Shown one piece after another: positions 50,672 through 60,100 of a stretch of DNA of 64,000 nucleotides. Made by a program: the position numbers and the translations under genes. The DNA lies in NCBI GenBank assembly GCA_020639115.1, contig JACKHG010000007.1:62001-126000 (forward strand), in the 5' to 3' direction. The DNA comes from Phycisphaerales bacterium (GTDB lineage Bacteria; Planctomycetota; Phycisphaerae; UBA1845). How positions within the stretch are numbered: position 1 is the stretch's first letter; each line of letters begins with the position of its first letter. The notes beneath the pieces are model-generated. The model did no database searches, was not told the DNA's origin, and was given only the letters and a program-made list of their open reading frames with translations.

Positions 50672-51259
50672 ATGACTACCTGGGGGAATCTCAATCCGGT
50701 GCACTGCAGGTCCCGCTCTCACCGCGGGCGGGGCCTGCGTTGCGCCGCACTGGCGACCGCGGCCGTCATGCTCGCTGCCGCCGGGATGGGCTGCACTCGT
50801 TCGGGGCGCAGTATGGCCAAGGACCAGCAGCAGGCGGCGCAGGACACCGACGTCTATCGCGTCGTCTGCTTTTTCCCGCCGAACACGTGGAAGAGCTTTG
50901 ACGAAGAAGGGGACCTCAACCCCGAGGGCTTCTCCTTTGTCATGTACCTGATCTCGCGCAAGAGCAACAAGGGCGTCTTCGCCGACGGTACCTTCCACGT
51001 CGAAATCTACGAACGTGGCGAGGTCAACGCCTCCGGTCGCCGCCCGCGCCACCTCGTGTTCGAGACCAGCGCCCCCATGGAGGACCTGCCGCGCCGCAGC
51101 CGCACGATGCTCGGCGTCGGATACCAGCCCGCGGTGTACTGGGGCGACCTGGACATCTATGGCCACGACATCGAAGTCGTCGTGAAGTACGAATCCCCCA
51201 CGGGACGCATCGTCCCCAGCGAAACCGTCAGCCTGAAGGTGCCCGATCGGAAGGTCTGA
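50672..51259 (+). CDS. Lipoprotein downstream of gspD, unknown function
   Basis: 195 residues from ATG 50672 (GTG 50657 also possible). A basic n-region, hydrophobic LATAAVMLAAAG and lipobox AGMGC predict an outer- or inner-membrane lipoprotein. The mature part, about 150 residues, has DVYRVVCFFPPNTWKSFDEEGD, LISRKSNKGVFADGTFHVEIYERGE and VVVKYESPTGRIVPSE, which looks like an immunoglobulin-like beta sandwich; I do not recognise a family. It begins 21 bases after the secretin stop and is followed within 5 bases by another lipoprotein gene. An accessory or pilotin-like role for the giant secretin is inference from position only. Confidence 0.75.
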   Translation: MTTWGNLNPVHCRSRSHRGRGLRCAALATAAVMLAAAGMGCTRSGRSMAKDQQQAAQDTDVYRVVCFFPPNTWKSFDEEGDLNPEGFSFVMYLISRKSNKGVFADGTFHVEIYERGEVNASGRRPRHLVFETSAPMEDLPRRSRTMLGVGYQPAVYWGDLDIYGHDIEVVVKYESPTGRIVPSETVSLKVPDRKV

Positions 51260-51263
51260 CTCC

Positions 51264-52016
51264 GTGAAGCCCGGCTCCCCCCAGCGTGCCCGCACGCGAT
51301 TCACTCCGCTTGCCAGCCGACTCTGCGCAGCCACCCTCGCGCTCCTGGTGGCGACCGGCCCGGGGTGCACGCGCGAGGAGCCGTCATCCGCGTCAGCCAC
51401 GACGACCTCCACGGTCTCGGCGAAGGCCCCGACGGTGTCGCGCTCGCCGAGCGCGACGGTCAAGGATCTGCACGACGCCCGCTGGTCCGGCCAGCACAAA
51501 GCCATGCTGGCGCTGATCGTTCCGGAACAGCGTGACGCGGTGCTTTCGCTGGTGCTCGCGGTCGATCAACTCATTGCGGCTGAGGATATGCTGCAGCAGG
51601 CGCTGCGTAACGGGATCGGCGAGGGGAGCGCCGAGCGGTTCCGGCAGCGTCGCCAGGTCGCGAACATCATCGGGCCGCTTTCGCGTGACGTCGAGGTGGT
51701 GGGGGAACACATTGACGGCGACCACGCCGAGGTGACGATCCAGATCGCGGGCCGGGTGCCCCTGGAACGCGTCGAACTGGTCCATCGGGACGCGGGCTGG
51801 CTCGTGCAGACCGACGACCCCATCCCGGGGCTGGCGGACGCGCTCAAGGACCTTGCCGCGGTCACGCGGCGTTTTGCGGGCGACGTCAAACGCAGCCACT
51901 ACGACGCCGCAACCGCCGAGCACGAACTCGAGCTGCGCCAGACACCCGTGCTGCGCCGCATCGCGCAACTCACTGCAGATGCGCGCGGAAAACACACCGA
52001 CGACCCAACCCCCTGA
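51264..52016 (+). CDS. Second lipoprotein of the gspD operon, unknown function
   Basis: 250 residues from GTG 51264. Signal with ATLALLVATGPGC lipobox, then a Ser/Thr/Ala linker of about 35 residues and a helical-then-beta domain (VKDLHDARWSGQHKAMLALIVPEQRDAVL, DVEVVGEHIDGDHAEVTIQIAGRVPLERVEL). The pattern of a helical start followed by a small alpha+beta sheet is like DUF4878/NTF2-type stress lipoproteins, but I cannot confirm that. Last gene of the plus-strand secretion locus; converges on iscX. Confidence 0.75.
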   Translation: MKPGSPQRARTRFTPLASRLCAATLALLVATGPGCTREEPSSASATTTSTVSAKAPTVSRSPSATVKDLHDARWSGQHKAMLALIVPEQRDAVLSLVLAVDQLIAAEDMLQQALRNGIGEGSAERFRQRRQVANIIGPLSRDVEVVGEHIDGDHAEVTIQIAGRVPLERVELVHRDAGWLVQTDDPIPGLADALKDLAAVTRRFAGDVKRSHYDAATAEHELELRQTPVLRRIAQLTADARGKHTDDPTP

Positions 52017-52044
52017 TCGTCATCCGGCGCTGCGCGAATGCGGT

Positions 52045-52248
52045 CTACTGATCGTCCTGGTGCTCTTCAAGCCAGGCCATCTGAATGGCTTCCAGCTTCT
52101 TCTCGTTGGAAGACTTGGGATCGTCGTCGAAATCGGGCAGGGCGCAGACCCAGTCGTGCAGATCCGTGAAGCGCACGCTCAACGGGTCCGTGTCGGGATA
52201 CTTCTCATGCAGCGCGATCGCGATGTCCTCGATGTCCATCCACTTCAT
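52045..52248 (-). CDS. iscX: IscX, small acidic Fe-S assembly protein
   Basis: 67 residues from ATG 52248: [43 protein letters not shown] and [17 protein letters not shown] are the full IscX (YfhJ) signature, winged-helix fold, with the acidic DFDDDP patch that contacts IscS. Modulates IscS activity and may donate iron. Last gene of the ISC operon, as in enterobacteria. Confidence 0.93.
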   Translation of the reverse strand: MKWMDIEDIAIALHEKYPDTDPLSVRFTDLHDWVCALPDFDDDPKSSNEKKLEAIQMAWLEEHQDDQ

Positions 52249-52293
52249 GCCGCCACACCTCCGCAACAACCGGCCACACCCGCCGGCTGCCCC

Positions 52294-52328
52294 TCATTCA
52301 TCATTCATCATTCCGAATTCATCATTTT
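52294..52328. repeat. Second copy of the ATGATGAATGATGA-type intergenic element
   Basis: TCATTCATCATTCATCATTC, a short spacer, then GAATTCATCATTTT, between fdx and iscX. Same motif as the element at 14092-14162. Here the arms are direct rather than clearly inverted, so it may be a shortened copy. The following TTTT of the plus strand reads as AAAA toward iscX, so it is not an obvious terminator in the operon direction. Confidence 0.5.
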
Positions 52329-52739
52329 CTAGTGCGGCGGTTCCTTCACGAGGTTGCGGTTCCACTCGGGAATTTCCACCACCACGTCCTTCGACCCGTC
52401 GGGCACGGCCTGGCAGGAGAGGCGGCTCGTGGGCTTGAGGCCCGGAGCGTTCTCCAGCATGTCTTCCTCCTCCTCCGTCGCGTCGTTGCACGTGTCGTAG
52501 CCCTCGCGGATGACGACGTGGCAGGTGGAGCACGCGCACACGCCGCCGCAGGCGTGGTCGATCTCGATGCCGTTCTCGTCGGCGATGTGCAGGATGCTGC
52601 CCTTGTGGCCGTTGTGCGGATCGTCCAGCGTGGCTGGATCCACCTCGACCGTCTTGTTCATGGGCTGAAAGGTCATGCGGTACTTCTGCGTGGGCAGTCG
52701 CACCTCGGTCTCTGCGATGTATGGATTCTTGCCACCCAT
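52329..52739 (-). CDS. fdx: ISC-type [2Fe-2S] ferredoxin
   Basis: 136 residues. Cluster ligands fit C64-x5-C70-x2-C73 with C109 (DHACGGVCACSTCHVVI and LSCQAVP); C68 is an extra cysteine inside the loop. The acidic stretch EEEEDMLENA and the end NLVKEPPH resemble ISC Fdx, which supplies electrons for sulfur reduction on IscU. A 20-residue N-terminal extension is longer than in E. coli. Sits between hscA (14 bases upstream) and iscX. Confidence 0.93.
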   Translation of the reverse strand: MGGKNPYIAETEVRLPTQKYRMTFQPMNKTVEVDPATLDDPHNGHKGSILHIADENGIEIDHACGGVCACSTCHVVIREGYDTCNDATEEEEDMLENAPGLKPTSRLSCQAVPDGSKDVVVEIPEWNRNLVKEPPH

Positions 52740-52753
52740 GGGTTTGCTCCCAA

Positions 52754-54595
<1,842 letters not shown>

Positions 54596-54613
54596 GACTC
54601 CGTTACGCGTGGG

Positions 54614-55237
54614 CTATGCTTCCCAGAGCAGTTCGAGCATGTTGTCGTAGTACTTCACCGCGTTCAGCGTGTGCCGCAGCGCCGTCTTGTCCTCCGCGGC
54701 TGCGTTGGGCAGTCGGCGGGCCAATTCGGCGATCCGCTCCACCAGCACCGCACGTTTTTCCTCCACTGTCTTGCGCAGCCGCTGCAGCGCCGGGTGATCC
54801 TCGTCGGCCTGGGCCTCCTCGATCTCCTCGCGAAGCATCATCGTCTCGCCCAGCACTTCAGGCGGCACGGTGCGATCGCTGGCCGGCCCGGGACCGCCGC
54901 ACAGTTCGAGCAGGTACCCCGCGCGAAGCACCGGTTGCCGCAGCACCTTCACCGCCTGGTTCAGCTCCGCCGAGAGCCGCACCGAAAGCTGCTGCATCTC
55001 GCCCGACGCGGATCCGAAATAGTCCGGGTGAATATGCCGCGACACCGAGAGAAAACGCTTTTCCAGCGCGGACTCGTCGAGGTCGTACGCCCGGGGCAGG
55101 CCCAGCAGGCCGAAGTAATCGACGCTCTGGGGCAGCGGGTAGAGCGTGTGACAACCGGAGCACACCACCGGCGAGGTGAGCTCCGCGCTGCAGTTGATGC
55201 ACTTCTCGGGAACGGTGTCCGGCTTGGTGTCGTTCAT
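54614..55237 (-). CDS. hscB: HscB J-domain co-chaperone with N-terminal zinc-binding motif
   Basis: 207 residues from ATG 55237 (MNDTKPDTVPEK). Residues 13-29 hold CxxC-x9-CxxC (C13, C16, C26, C29), a metal-binding motif known from eukaryotic HSC20 and some bacterial HscB, absent from E. coli HscB. The J domain has YFGLLGLPRAYDLDESALEKRF and the HPD triplet at H70-D72. The C-terminal helical bundle (MMLREEIEEAQADEDHPAL) recruits IscU. Stimulates HscA ATPase. Confidence 0.92.
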   Translation of the reverse strand: MNDTKPDTVPEKCINCSAELTSPVVCSGCHTLYPLPQSVDYFGLLGLPRAYDLDESALEKRFLSVSRHIHPDYFGSASGEMQQLSVRLSAELNQAVKVLRQPVLRAGYLLELCGGPGPASDRTVPPEVLGETMMLREEIEEAQADEDHPALQRLRKTVEEKRAVLVERIAELARRLPNAAAEDKTALRHTLNAVKYYDNMLELLWEA

Positions 55238-55324
55238 GGTCGTCTCATCCCGCCAGATCCGCGGGCGCCGCGGCTGGGCCGTGCGCACCGCGCAGCGCCG
55301 CACCGGCCCGCGGGTGAGCGCGTC

Positions 55325-55684
55325 CTAGACGGAGAAGCTGCTGCCGCACCCGCACGAACTGGTCGCGTTGGGATTCTGGAAAACGAAGCCGCGGCCCATC
55401 ACCTCGTCGCGGAAGTCGATGCTCACGCCGTTGAGGTACAGGTAGCTCTTCGGATCGCAGATCACCTCGACGCCGTGCTGCTCGAACACCTCGTCCTCTT
55501 CCGTCTTGCGATCGGTCAGGTCGAGCGTGTAGTTGAAGCCGCTGCATCCGCCACCCTTCACGCCCACGCGCAGGAAGAGCTTCTCGATGGGCTCGGCGCC
55601 CGCCTCGCTCTTCGAACGCTCGATCTGCTGGCTGACGATCTGGTTCACCTCGCGGGCCGCGATCTCGGTCAACGTAATGGCCAT
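55325..55684 (-). CDS. iscA: A-type Fe-S carrier IscA
   Basis: 119 residues with the three conserved cysteines of A-type carriers: C47 in GVKGGGCSGFNYTL, and C111 and C113 in SSCGCGSSF. The ligands and position (after iscU) support IscA rather than ErpA or SufA. Transfers or stores clusters or iron. An 11-residue stretch IERSKSEAGAE lengthens the loop before the first sheet. Confidence 0.93.
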   Translation of the reverse strand: MAITLTEIAAREVNQIVSQQIERSKSEAGAEPIEKLFLRVGVKGGGCSGFNYTLDLTDRKTEEDEVFEQHGVEVICDPKSYLYLNGVSIDFRDEVMGRGFVFQNPNATSSCGCGSSFSV

Positions 55685-55754
55685 GTTCCTGCTCTCCTGT
55701 TCAAAACGCCCGCAGGCGCTGGTTCGTTCGGTCGCTATTGCCGCAATCGGCGGC

Positions 55755-56168
55755 TCACTTGGCCGCGACAGCCGTCTTGTCGCCGGGGGCGCCCTGCTTC
55801 TGCCGCAGGTCGCGAATGGCGGCGCGGATCGCGTCCTCGGCGAGCACGCTGCAGTGGATCTTCACCGGCGGCAACGCCAGTTCCTTGACGATGTCGGTGT
55901 TCTTGATCTGGCCGGCCTCGTCCACCGTCTTGCCCTTCACCCACTCGGTCGCGAGCGAACTGCTGGCGATGGCACTGCCACACCCGAAGGTCTTGAATTT
56001 CGCGTCGACGATCCGGTCGTTCTCGTCGACCTGGATCTGCAGCTTCATCACGTCGCCGCACTCCGGAGCGCCGACCACGCCCGTTCCGACGTTCGCCGAG
56101 TTCTTGTCGAGCGTCCCCACGTTGCGCGGATGCTCGAAGTGATCGACGACTTTGTCGCTGTATGCCAT
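55755..56168 (-). CDS. iscU: Fe-S scaffold IscU
   Basis: 137 residues. Cluster ligands C37 (GAPECGDVMKL, with D39), C63 (FGCGSAIASSS) and C106; the HscA-recognition motif LPPVK at 99-103 directly precedes IHC106. The ending RQKQGAPGDKTAVAAK extends a little past the standard C-terminus. Receives sulfur from IscS. Confidence 0.95.
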   Translation of the reverse strand: MAYSDKVVDHFEHPRNVGTLDKNSANVGTGVVGAPECGDVMKLQIQVDENDRIVDAKFKTFGCGSAIASSSLATEWVKGKTVDEAGQIKNTDIVKELALPPVKIHCSVLAEDAIRAAIRDLRQKQGAPGDKTAVAAK

Positions 56169-56265
56169 GGTTTCATCTACTCCTTATCGTGACCCGAATC
56201 GTTCTTTGCGATCCACTTGGATTCTAGAGTTCAGCCCCCGGGCCGCCACGCGTCCCCGCTGGCGG

Positions 56266-57477
56266 CTAGTGATGGGCCCACTGCACCTTGGTGATGTCGA
56301 TGCCCTCGAGGGCCATCTCGTACAGCGGACTCATCTTCCGCAGGTGGTTCACCGCGTCCGATACGCGTTTCACCGTGTAGTCCACGTCCGCCTCGGTCGT
56401 GAAGCGCCCCAGGCTGAAGCGGATCGAACTGTGGGCCAGCTCGTCGCCGACACCCAGCGCCTTCAGCACGTAGCTCGGCTCGAGCGAAGCGCTCGTGCAC
56501 GCGCTGCCGCTGCTCACGGCGATGTCGTTGAAGCCCATCATCAGGCTCTCGCCCTCGACGTAGAGGAAACTTACGTTCACGGTCGTCGGCAGGCGCTTCT
56601 CCGGATGGCCGTTCAGGGCGATCTCGGTCAGGTTCTTCGACAGCCCCTCCCACAACCGGTCGCGCAGCGCCGTCACCCGCTTCGATTCCTCCGGCATCTC
56701 GGCCTGGGCCAGCGCACAGGCCGTGCCGAGCCCGACGATCGCCGGCACGTTCAGCGTGCCGCTGCGCATGCCGCGCTCGTGGCCGCCGCCGTGAATGACC
56801 GGCTCGCAACGCACCCGCGGCTTCTTGCGCCGCACGTAGAGCGCCCCGATACCCTTCGGACCGTACATCTTGTGCCCCGAAACGCTGAGGAGGTCGATGC
56901 CCATCGCCTCCACGTCGATCGGCACCTTGCCCACCGCCTGCGCCGCGTCGGTGTGGAAGAGCACGCCGCGCTCCTTGCACAACTTGCCGATCTCGGCAAC
57001 CGGTTGAATCGTCCCCGTCTCGTTGTTCGCGAACATGATGGAGACGAGCGTGGTGTTGTCCTTGATGGCGCCGGCGAGCTCGTCCATGCGCACCATGCCG
57101 TACTTGTCCACGCCGAGCACGGTCACCTCGAAGCCGTTCTGCTCGAGGTACTTCGCGGGATCGATCACCGCCTTGTGCTCGGTCTCCTGGATGATGATGT
57201 GGTTGCCCTTGTCGTGGTACATGTGGGCGACGCCCTTGACCGCGATGTTGTCGCTCTCCGTCGCGCCGCTGGTGAAGATGATCTCCTTCGCGCTGGCGCC
57301 GATGAGCGCGGCCACCTGCTCGCGGGCCTGCTCTACCGCGTTCTCGGCCTCCCAGCCGAACGCGTGGCTGCGGCTCGCCGCGTTGCCGAACTTGTCCCGC
57401 AGATACGGGAGCATCGCGTCGAGCACCCGCGGGTCCAGCGGTGTCGTCGCATTGTTGTCGAGATAAACGATTGACAT
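56266..57477 (-). CDS. iscS: Cysteine desulfurase IscS
   Basis: 403 residues, group I desulfurase. PLP lysine K203 in [12 protein letters not shown], catalytic C327 on the long loop [29 protein letters not shown] for the cofactor, and the C-terminal VQWAHH typical of IscS, which touches IscU. Liberates sulfur from cysteine for IscU. Starts 50 bases after the iscR stop; the rest of the ISC genes follow on the same strand. Confidence 0.95.
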   Translation of the reverse strand: MSIVYLDNNATTPLDPRVLDAMLPYLRDKFGNAASRSHAFGWEAENAVEQAREQVAALIGASAKEIIFTSGATESDNIAVKGVAHMYHDKGNHIIIQETEHKAVIDPAKYLEQNGFEVTVLGVDKYGMVRMDELAGAIKDNTTLVSIMFANNETGTIQPVAEIGKLCKERGVLFHTDAAQAVGKVPIDVEAMGIDLLSVSGHKMYGPKGIGALYVRRKKPRVRCEPVIHGGGHERGMRSGTLNVPAIVGLGTACALAQAEMPEESKRVTALRDRLWEGLSKNLTEIALNGHPEKRLPTTVNVSFLYVEGESLMMGFNDIAVSSGSACTSASLEPSYVLKALGVGDELAHSSIRFSLGRFTTEADVDYTVKRVSDAVNHLRKMSPLYEMALEGIDITKVQWAHH

Positions 57478-57527
57478 TCCGTCAGACTCCTTGTCAGGTC
57501 AGTGCCTTGACCTTCCCACAATCAGCA

Positions 57528-57980
57528 TCAACAGTTGATCGCCACCGCGGAACCGCGCGGATCGACTTCCGCCGCGATCTCCGCGAGCGTTACCGCCTTC
57601 AAAAACGTCTCGAGCCGGTTGCTCACCGAACGCGCCGACGACGCGATCGGACACCAGTGCGTCTTCTCGCATCCCCGCGCAGCGCCGTGCGCACCCTCGT
57701 GGGCGCAGGCGAACAGATTCACCGGCCCCTCCATCGCCTCCACCACCAGGTGCAGCGTGATATCCTCCGGCTCCATCCCCAATCGGTAGCCCCCCCGGGC
57801 ACCGCGCACGCTCGTGATCACACCCTGCCGCGAGAGCGTCTTGAGAATATTCATCAGGATCGGAAGCGGAATGCGATAGTTGTCCGCGATCTCCCGCGCG
57901 CTGCTCAGCCGGTCGCCGCAGCGGGCGAGGTGGGACAGCGCCACCAGGGCGTAATCCGATTTTCGCGTCAACGAAAGCAC
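57528..57980 (-). CDS. iscR: Rrf2-family Fe-S regulator IscR
   Basis: 150 residues. Winged helix RKSDYALVALSHLAR...LPILMNILKTLSRQGVITSVRGARGGYRL, then three cysteines C92, C104 and C110. Spacing (x11, x5) differs from E. coli IscR (C92, C98, C104), closer to other Rrf2 regulators, but three cysteines at this place suggest a bound cluster. First gene of the ISC operon, so it most likely represses its own promoter when loaded with cluster. Confidence 0.88.
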   Translation of the reverse strand: MLSLTRKSDYALVALSHLARCGDRLSSAREIADNYRIPLPILMNILKTLSRQGVITSVRGARGGYRLGMEPEDITLHLVVEAMEGPVNLFACAHEGAHGAARGCEKTHWCPIASSARSVSNRLETFLKAVTLAEIAAEVDPRGSAVAINC

Positions 57981-58089
57981 GTCTTTGCCGTTTCCTCGCG
58001 GCCTCGTCCGCCCGCCTCAATCCAATCGCCGCGGGCGGTTGTCCGCACCCCCGTCCCTGCGGGGAACCCGGTGCGCTTGACCGGGGGGA

Positions 58090-58118
58090 TATATAGCACT
58101 GAGCTGGTACTAATTCAA
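58090..58118 (-). promoter_or_regulatory. Promoter of the ISC operon with an overlapping dyad
   Basis: -35 TTGAAT (58118-58113), 17-base spacer, -10 TATATA (58095-58090), a near-consensus sigma-70-type site. The spacer and part of the -10 carry an imperfect palindrome with TAG(T/C)AC and GT(A/G)CTA ends (58094-58112), well placed for repressor binding. It is 110 bases upstream of iscR. The boxes are read directly; that IscR binds is inference. Confidence 0.6.
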
Positions 58119-58163
58119 GGTGGCAAAGCCCCCGGATAGCACAAAAAACTGGCATGGAGGCAC

Positions 58164-58196
58164 AAAAAATCAGGCCCGGCGGGGTAGGCCGGGCCT
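58164..58196 (-). terminator. Intrinsic terminator between the small-RNA candidate and iscR
   Basis: Perfect 9-base arms AGGCCCGGC and GCCGGGCCT around a 7-base loop, followed on the minus strand by GATTTTTTG. A second T6 run comes 20 bases later. It would shield the iscR promoter from upstream transcription. Confidence 0.75.
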
Positions 58197-58313
58197 TGGG
58201 GGGTAACTGGCCCATGGGGGATGGACCAGTGAGTGGCAAATTGTCGCCTGGGGCCAAGCAGCGCCCGGTCCCCGGATCGGACCCGAACACCAAGCGTGGC
58301 CCGATAACTGCGT
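58164..58313 (-). ncRNA. Candidate structured small RNA upstream of the ISC promoter
   Basis: No gene fits here, yet the minus strand has a promoter-like TTGACA (58344-58339) with AAGAAT 17 bases on, and about 150 bases with three hairpins in series: GGGCCA/TGGCCC arms (58302-58251), ACTGG/CCAGT arms (58230-58206), and a strong terminator (58196-58172). It does not look like 6S, SRP, tmRNA or RNase P RNA to me. Could equally be a leader of unknown use. Entirely predicted. Confidence 0.35.
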
Positions 58314-58570
58314 CGATTCTTAAGTTCTGTCCGAGGTATGTCAAGTCTGTTTCCAGGAAAATCCGACGAGATTGTCATCGTGCGATGGGGCCGTCACCTG
58401 CAAAGATGATTGACCCGCGTGTGCCGATCATGTACTATGAACCGTAGTAGAAACCGGGCGCGGCTGCGCCCGGTCGGATTGTTTGCGCGGAACTCGTGCG
58501 TCCGAACCCGCAACCCGCCGTCTGTTGTTCGCTTCCCGACGCACCGGCCGCCTGTGGCTCGAACCGGAGC

Positions 58571-59501
58571 ATGCCCATGCGAAGCAAGTGGTGCGCAGTA
58601 GCCGCGATTGGTTTATTCCTAAGCCCGGCGTGGGGCCAGACCAATGCGCCGGGCCGCCAGCCGGCGGCCAACAAGGCCGATGCCTCCCGGGCAGCGACCG
58701 GCCCGCCAGTGCGACAAGTCCGGCACAGCCGGGTCTCGCCCGTCGTCGCCGTCATGTACAAGCTGCGTGGAGTCGGTCGACTGGGAGGATCAGCCGCTTG
58801 AATCCGTGGTCGAATGGCTTGAACAGCAGGGGCCCATCAACGTCGTCGTCGTCTGGCGGGCGCTCGAGGCCCTGGGCGTCGATGCGGATACCCCGGTCAG
58901 TCTGCGGATGCACAACGTGACCGTCCGCCAGATCCTCAGCGAGGCGCTCAACCAGGTATCCGAGCACGGCGAGATTCGCTTTCGGGGCTCGGGCAACACG
59001 GTCAAGATCACCACGCGGGAGGAACTGAACCAGGACCTGATTGTCCGCGCCTACGACGTCTCTGACCTCATCATGCATGTTCCCGACTTCAAGGGCCCCG
59101 AAATCAGCATCAGCGATGAAGGCGGCCAGGGTGGTGGAGGCGGCGGTGGCGTCGGAGGTGGTGGCGGAAGCTTCGGCGGAGGCGGGGGCTTCGGTGGCGG
59201 TGCCGGTGGTGCCGGCGGCGGTTTCGGGGGAGGCGGCTTTGGCGGCGGAGCCATGGGCGGCCAAGGCAATCAGAACCCCTTCTCGGGAAGCGGAGACTCC
59301 GGTGACGAGGAAGACGAAGGGAAGTCGGTCGAGGAGCGGATGGACGACCTGGTCGAGCTGATCCGCGAGACGATCGAGCCGGAGAGCTGGGCGGAGAACG
59401 GCGGCCCGAACACCATCCGGGCGTTCCGCCGACAGATCATCGTGCGTGCCCCGATCGAGATTCAGGAGCAGATTGGCGGACCGGTCGTCGACGTGGACTA
59501 A
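58571..59501 (+). CDS. Secreted STN/secretin-N0-type protein with a Gly-rich insert (one frameshift)
   Basis: From ATG 58571: MPMRSKWCAVAAIGLFLSPAWG, a signal peptide, to about 58770. The frame then slips by one base and continues VESVDWEDQPLESVVEWLEQQ, INVVVVWRALEALGVDADTPVSLRMHNVTVRQILSEALNQV, an N0/STN-like secretin-and-TonB short domain, then REELNQDLIVRAYDVSDLI. A 50-residue glycine-rich stretch (residues about 185-230) separates it from an end domain (EERMDDLVELIRETIEPESW, FRRQIIVRAPIEIQEQIGG) common in planctomycete proteins. Role unknown; it is not next to the secretion locus. Without the slip it is about 309 residues. Confidence 0.7.
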
Positions 59502-59571
59502 CCGGCTGCCAGGGGAATAGCAGTACAACCGAGCTGATCGACTGCCGGCGTTGTGGGTCGTCGGTAGTTGC

Positions 59572-59604
59572 TGGGCCCGCACTTCAAGGGGAAGGGCGGG
59601 CCCA
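59572..59604 (+). terminator. Intrinsic terminator after the STN-domain gene
   Basis: Arms TGGGCCCGC (59572-59580) and GCGGGCCCA (59596-59604) with further CTTC/GAAG pairing inside, then TACTTTG. It lies 70 bases after the stop at 59501. Confidence 0.65.
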
Positions 59605-59667
59605 TACTTTGCGCCTGCACTTCATTTTCGGCGGTGCGGTTCGGACCCCGTTGCACAGGCGGTTCCG

Positions 59668-59705
59668 TAAAAAGCGAACCTCGCGGGCAGGACCCGCGAG
59701 GTTCG
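59668..59705 (-). terminator. Strong hairpin with T-run on the minus strand
   Basis: Perfect 13-base arms CGAACCTCGCGGG and CCCGCGAGGTTCG (59675-59705), followed on the minus strand by CTTTTTACGG. It may stop read-through from the DUF481 gene or an unseen minus-strand RNA. The 250 bases to its right (59706-59960) contain an AT-rich island (59745-59815) but no gene I can support. Confidence 0.6.
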
Positions 59706-59992
59706 TCCTCAGCATCCCTCTGTTGGTTTCTATACTCGGTCTAATCGATCAAAACGCTGCAAGTCAAGTGATTAAAATAGGAGAAGCAATAGTTTCAGAG
59801 AATATTGAAAAATATGGGCCTGGCGATGCTGCAAACGCGGCCAGGCCGCGTCCTGCTCGCGCGGAGTGCTCCTGCCTGCGAGGGAGGGGAAGAGGGGCAG
59901 GGGAACTGATTACCGGCGGGCGTTCTCGTGCAGGCTGATTCCATGCCCCAGCCGCCGTCAGGTCCGGCGTGCGGCCCGGCTAAGATGTGCGA

Positions 59993-60029
59993 AGAGGCTC
60001 GCCGGATCGTGATGTTCCGGCGAGCCTCT
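59993..60029 (-). terminator. Hairpin after the DUF481 gene
   Basis: Perfect 14-base arms AGAGGCTCGCCGGA and TCCGGCGAGCCTCT with a 9-base loop, about 70 bases past the DUF481 stop. The following minus-strand sequence is only weakly T-rich. Confidence 0.5.
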
Positions 60030-60100
60030 GAGTACCTCGTCATTGCCGCGTGACCGGAGGCTCCACACCACCGGCAAAGCTCGCGGCACTTGGCTGGAGC

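Noticed and set aside
58154..58447. A 97-residue open frame upstream of iscR
   Set aside because: Composition is Gly/Pro/Arg-rich without a domain, it has no ribosome site, and it overlaps the terminator and hairpins better explained as RNA structure.
58453..58474. Hairpin with ACCGGGCGC and GCGCCCGGT arms
   Set aside because: Perfect stem, but there is no T-run on either strand and no gene that it would terminate; not called a terminator.
59110..59270. Glycine-rich run as a silk- or phage-tail-like repeat protein
   Set aside because: It is an internal hinge of the STN-domain protein, with a folded domain on each side.
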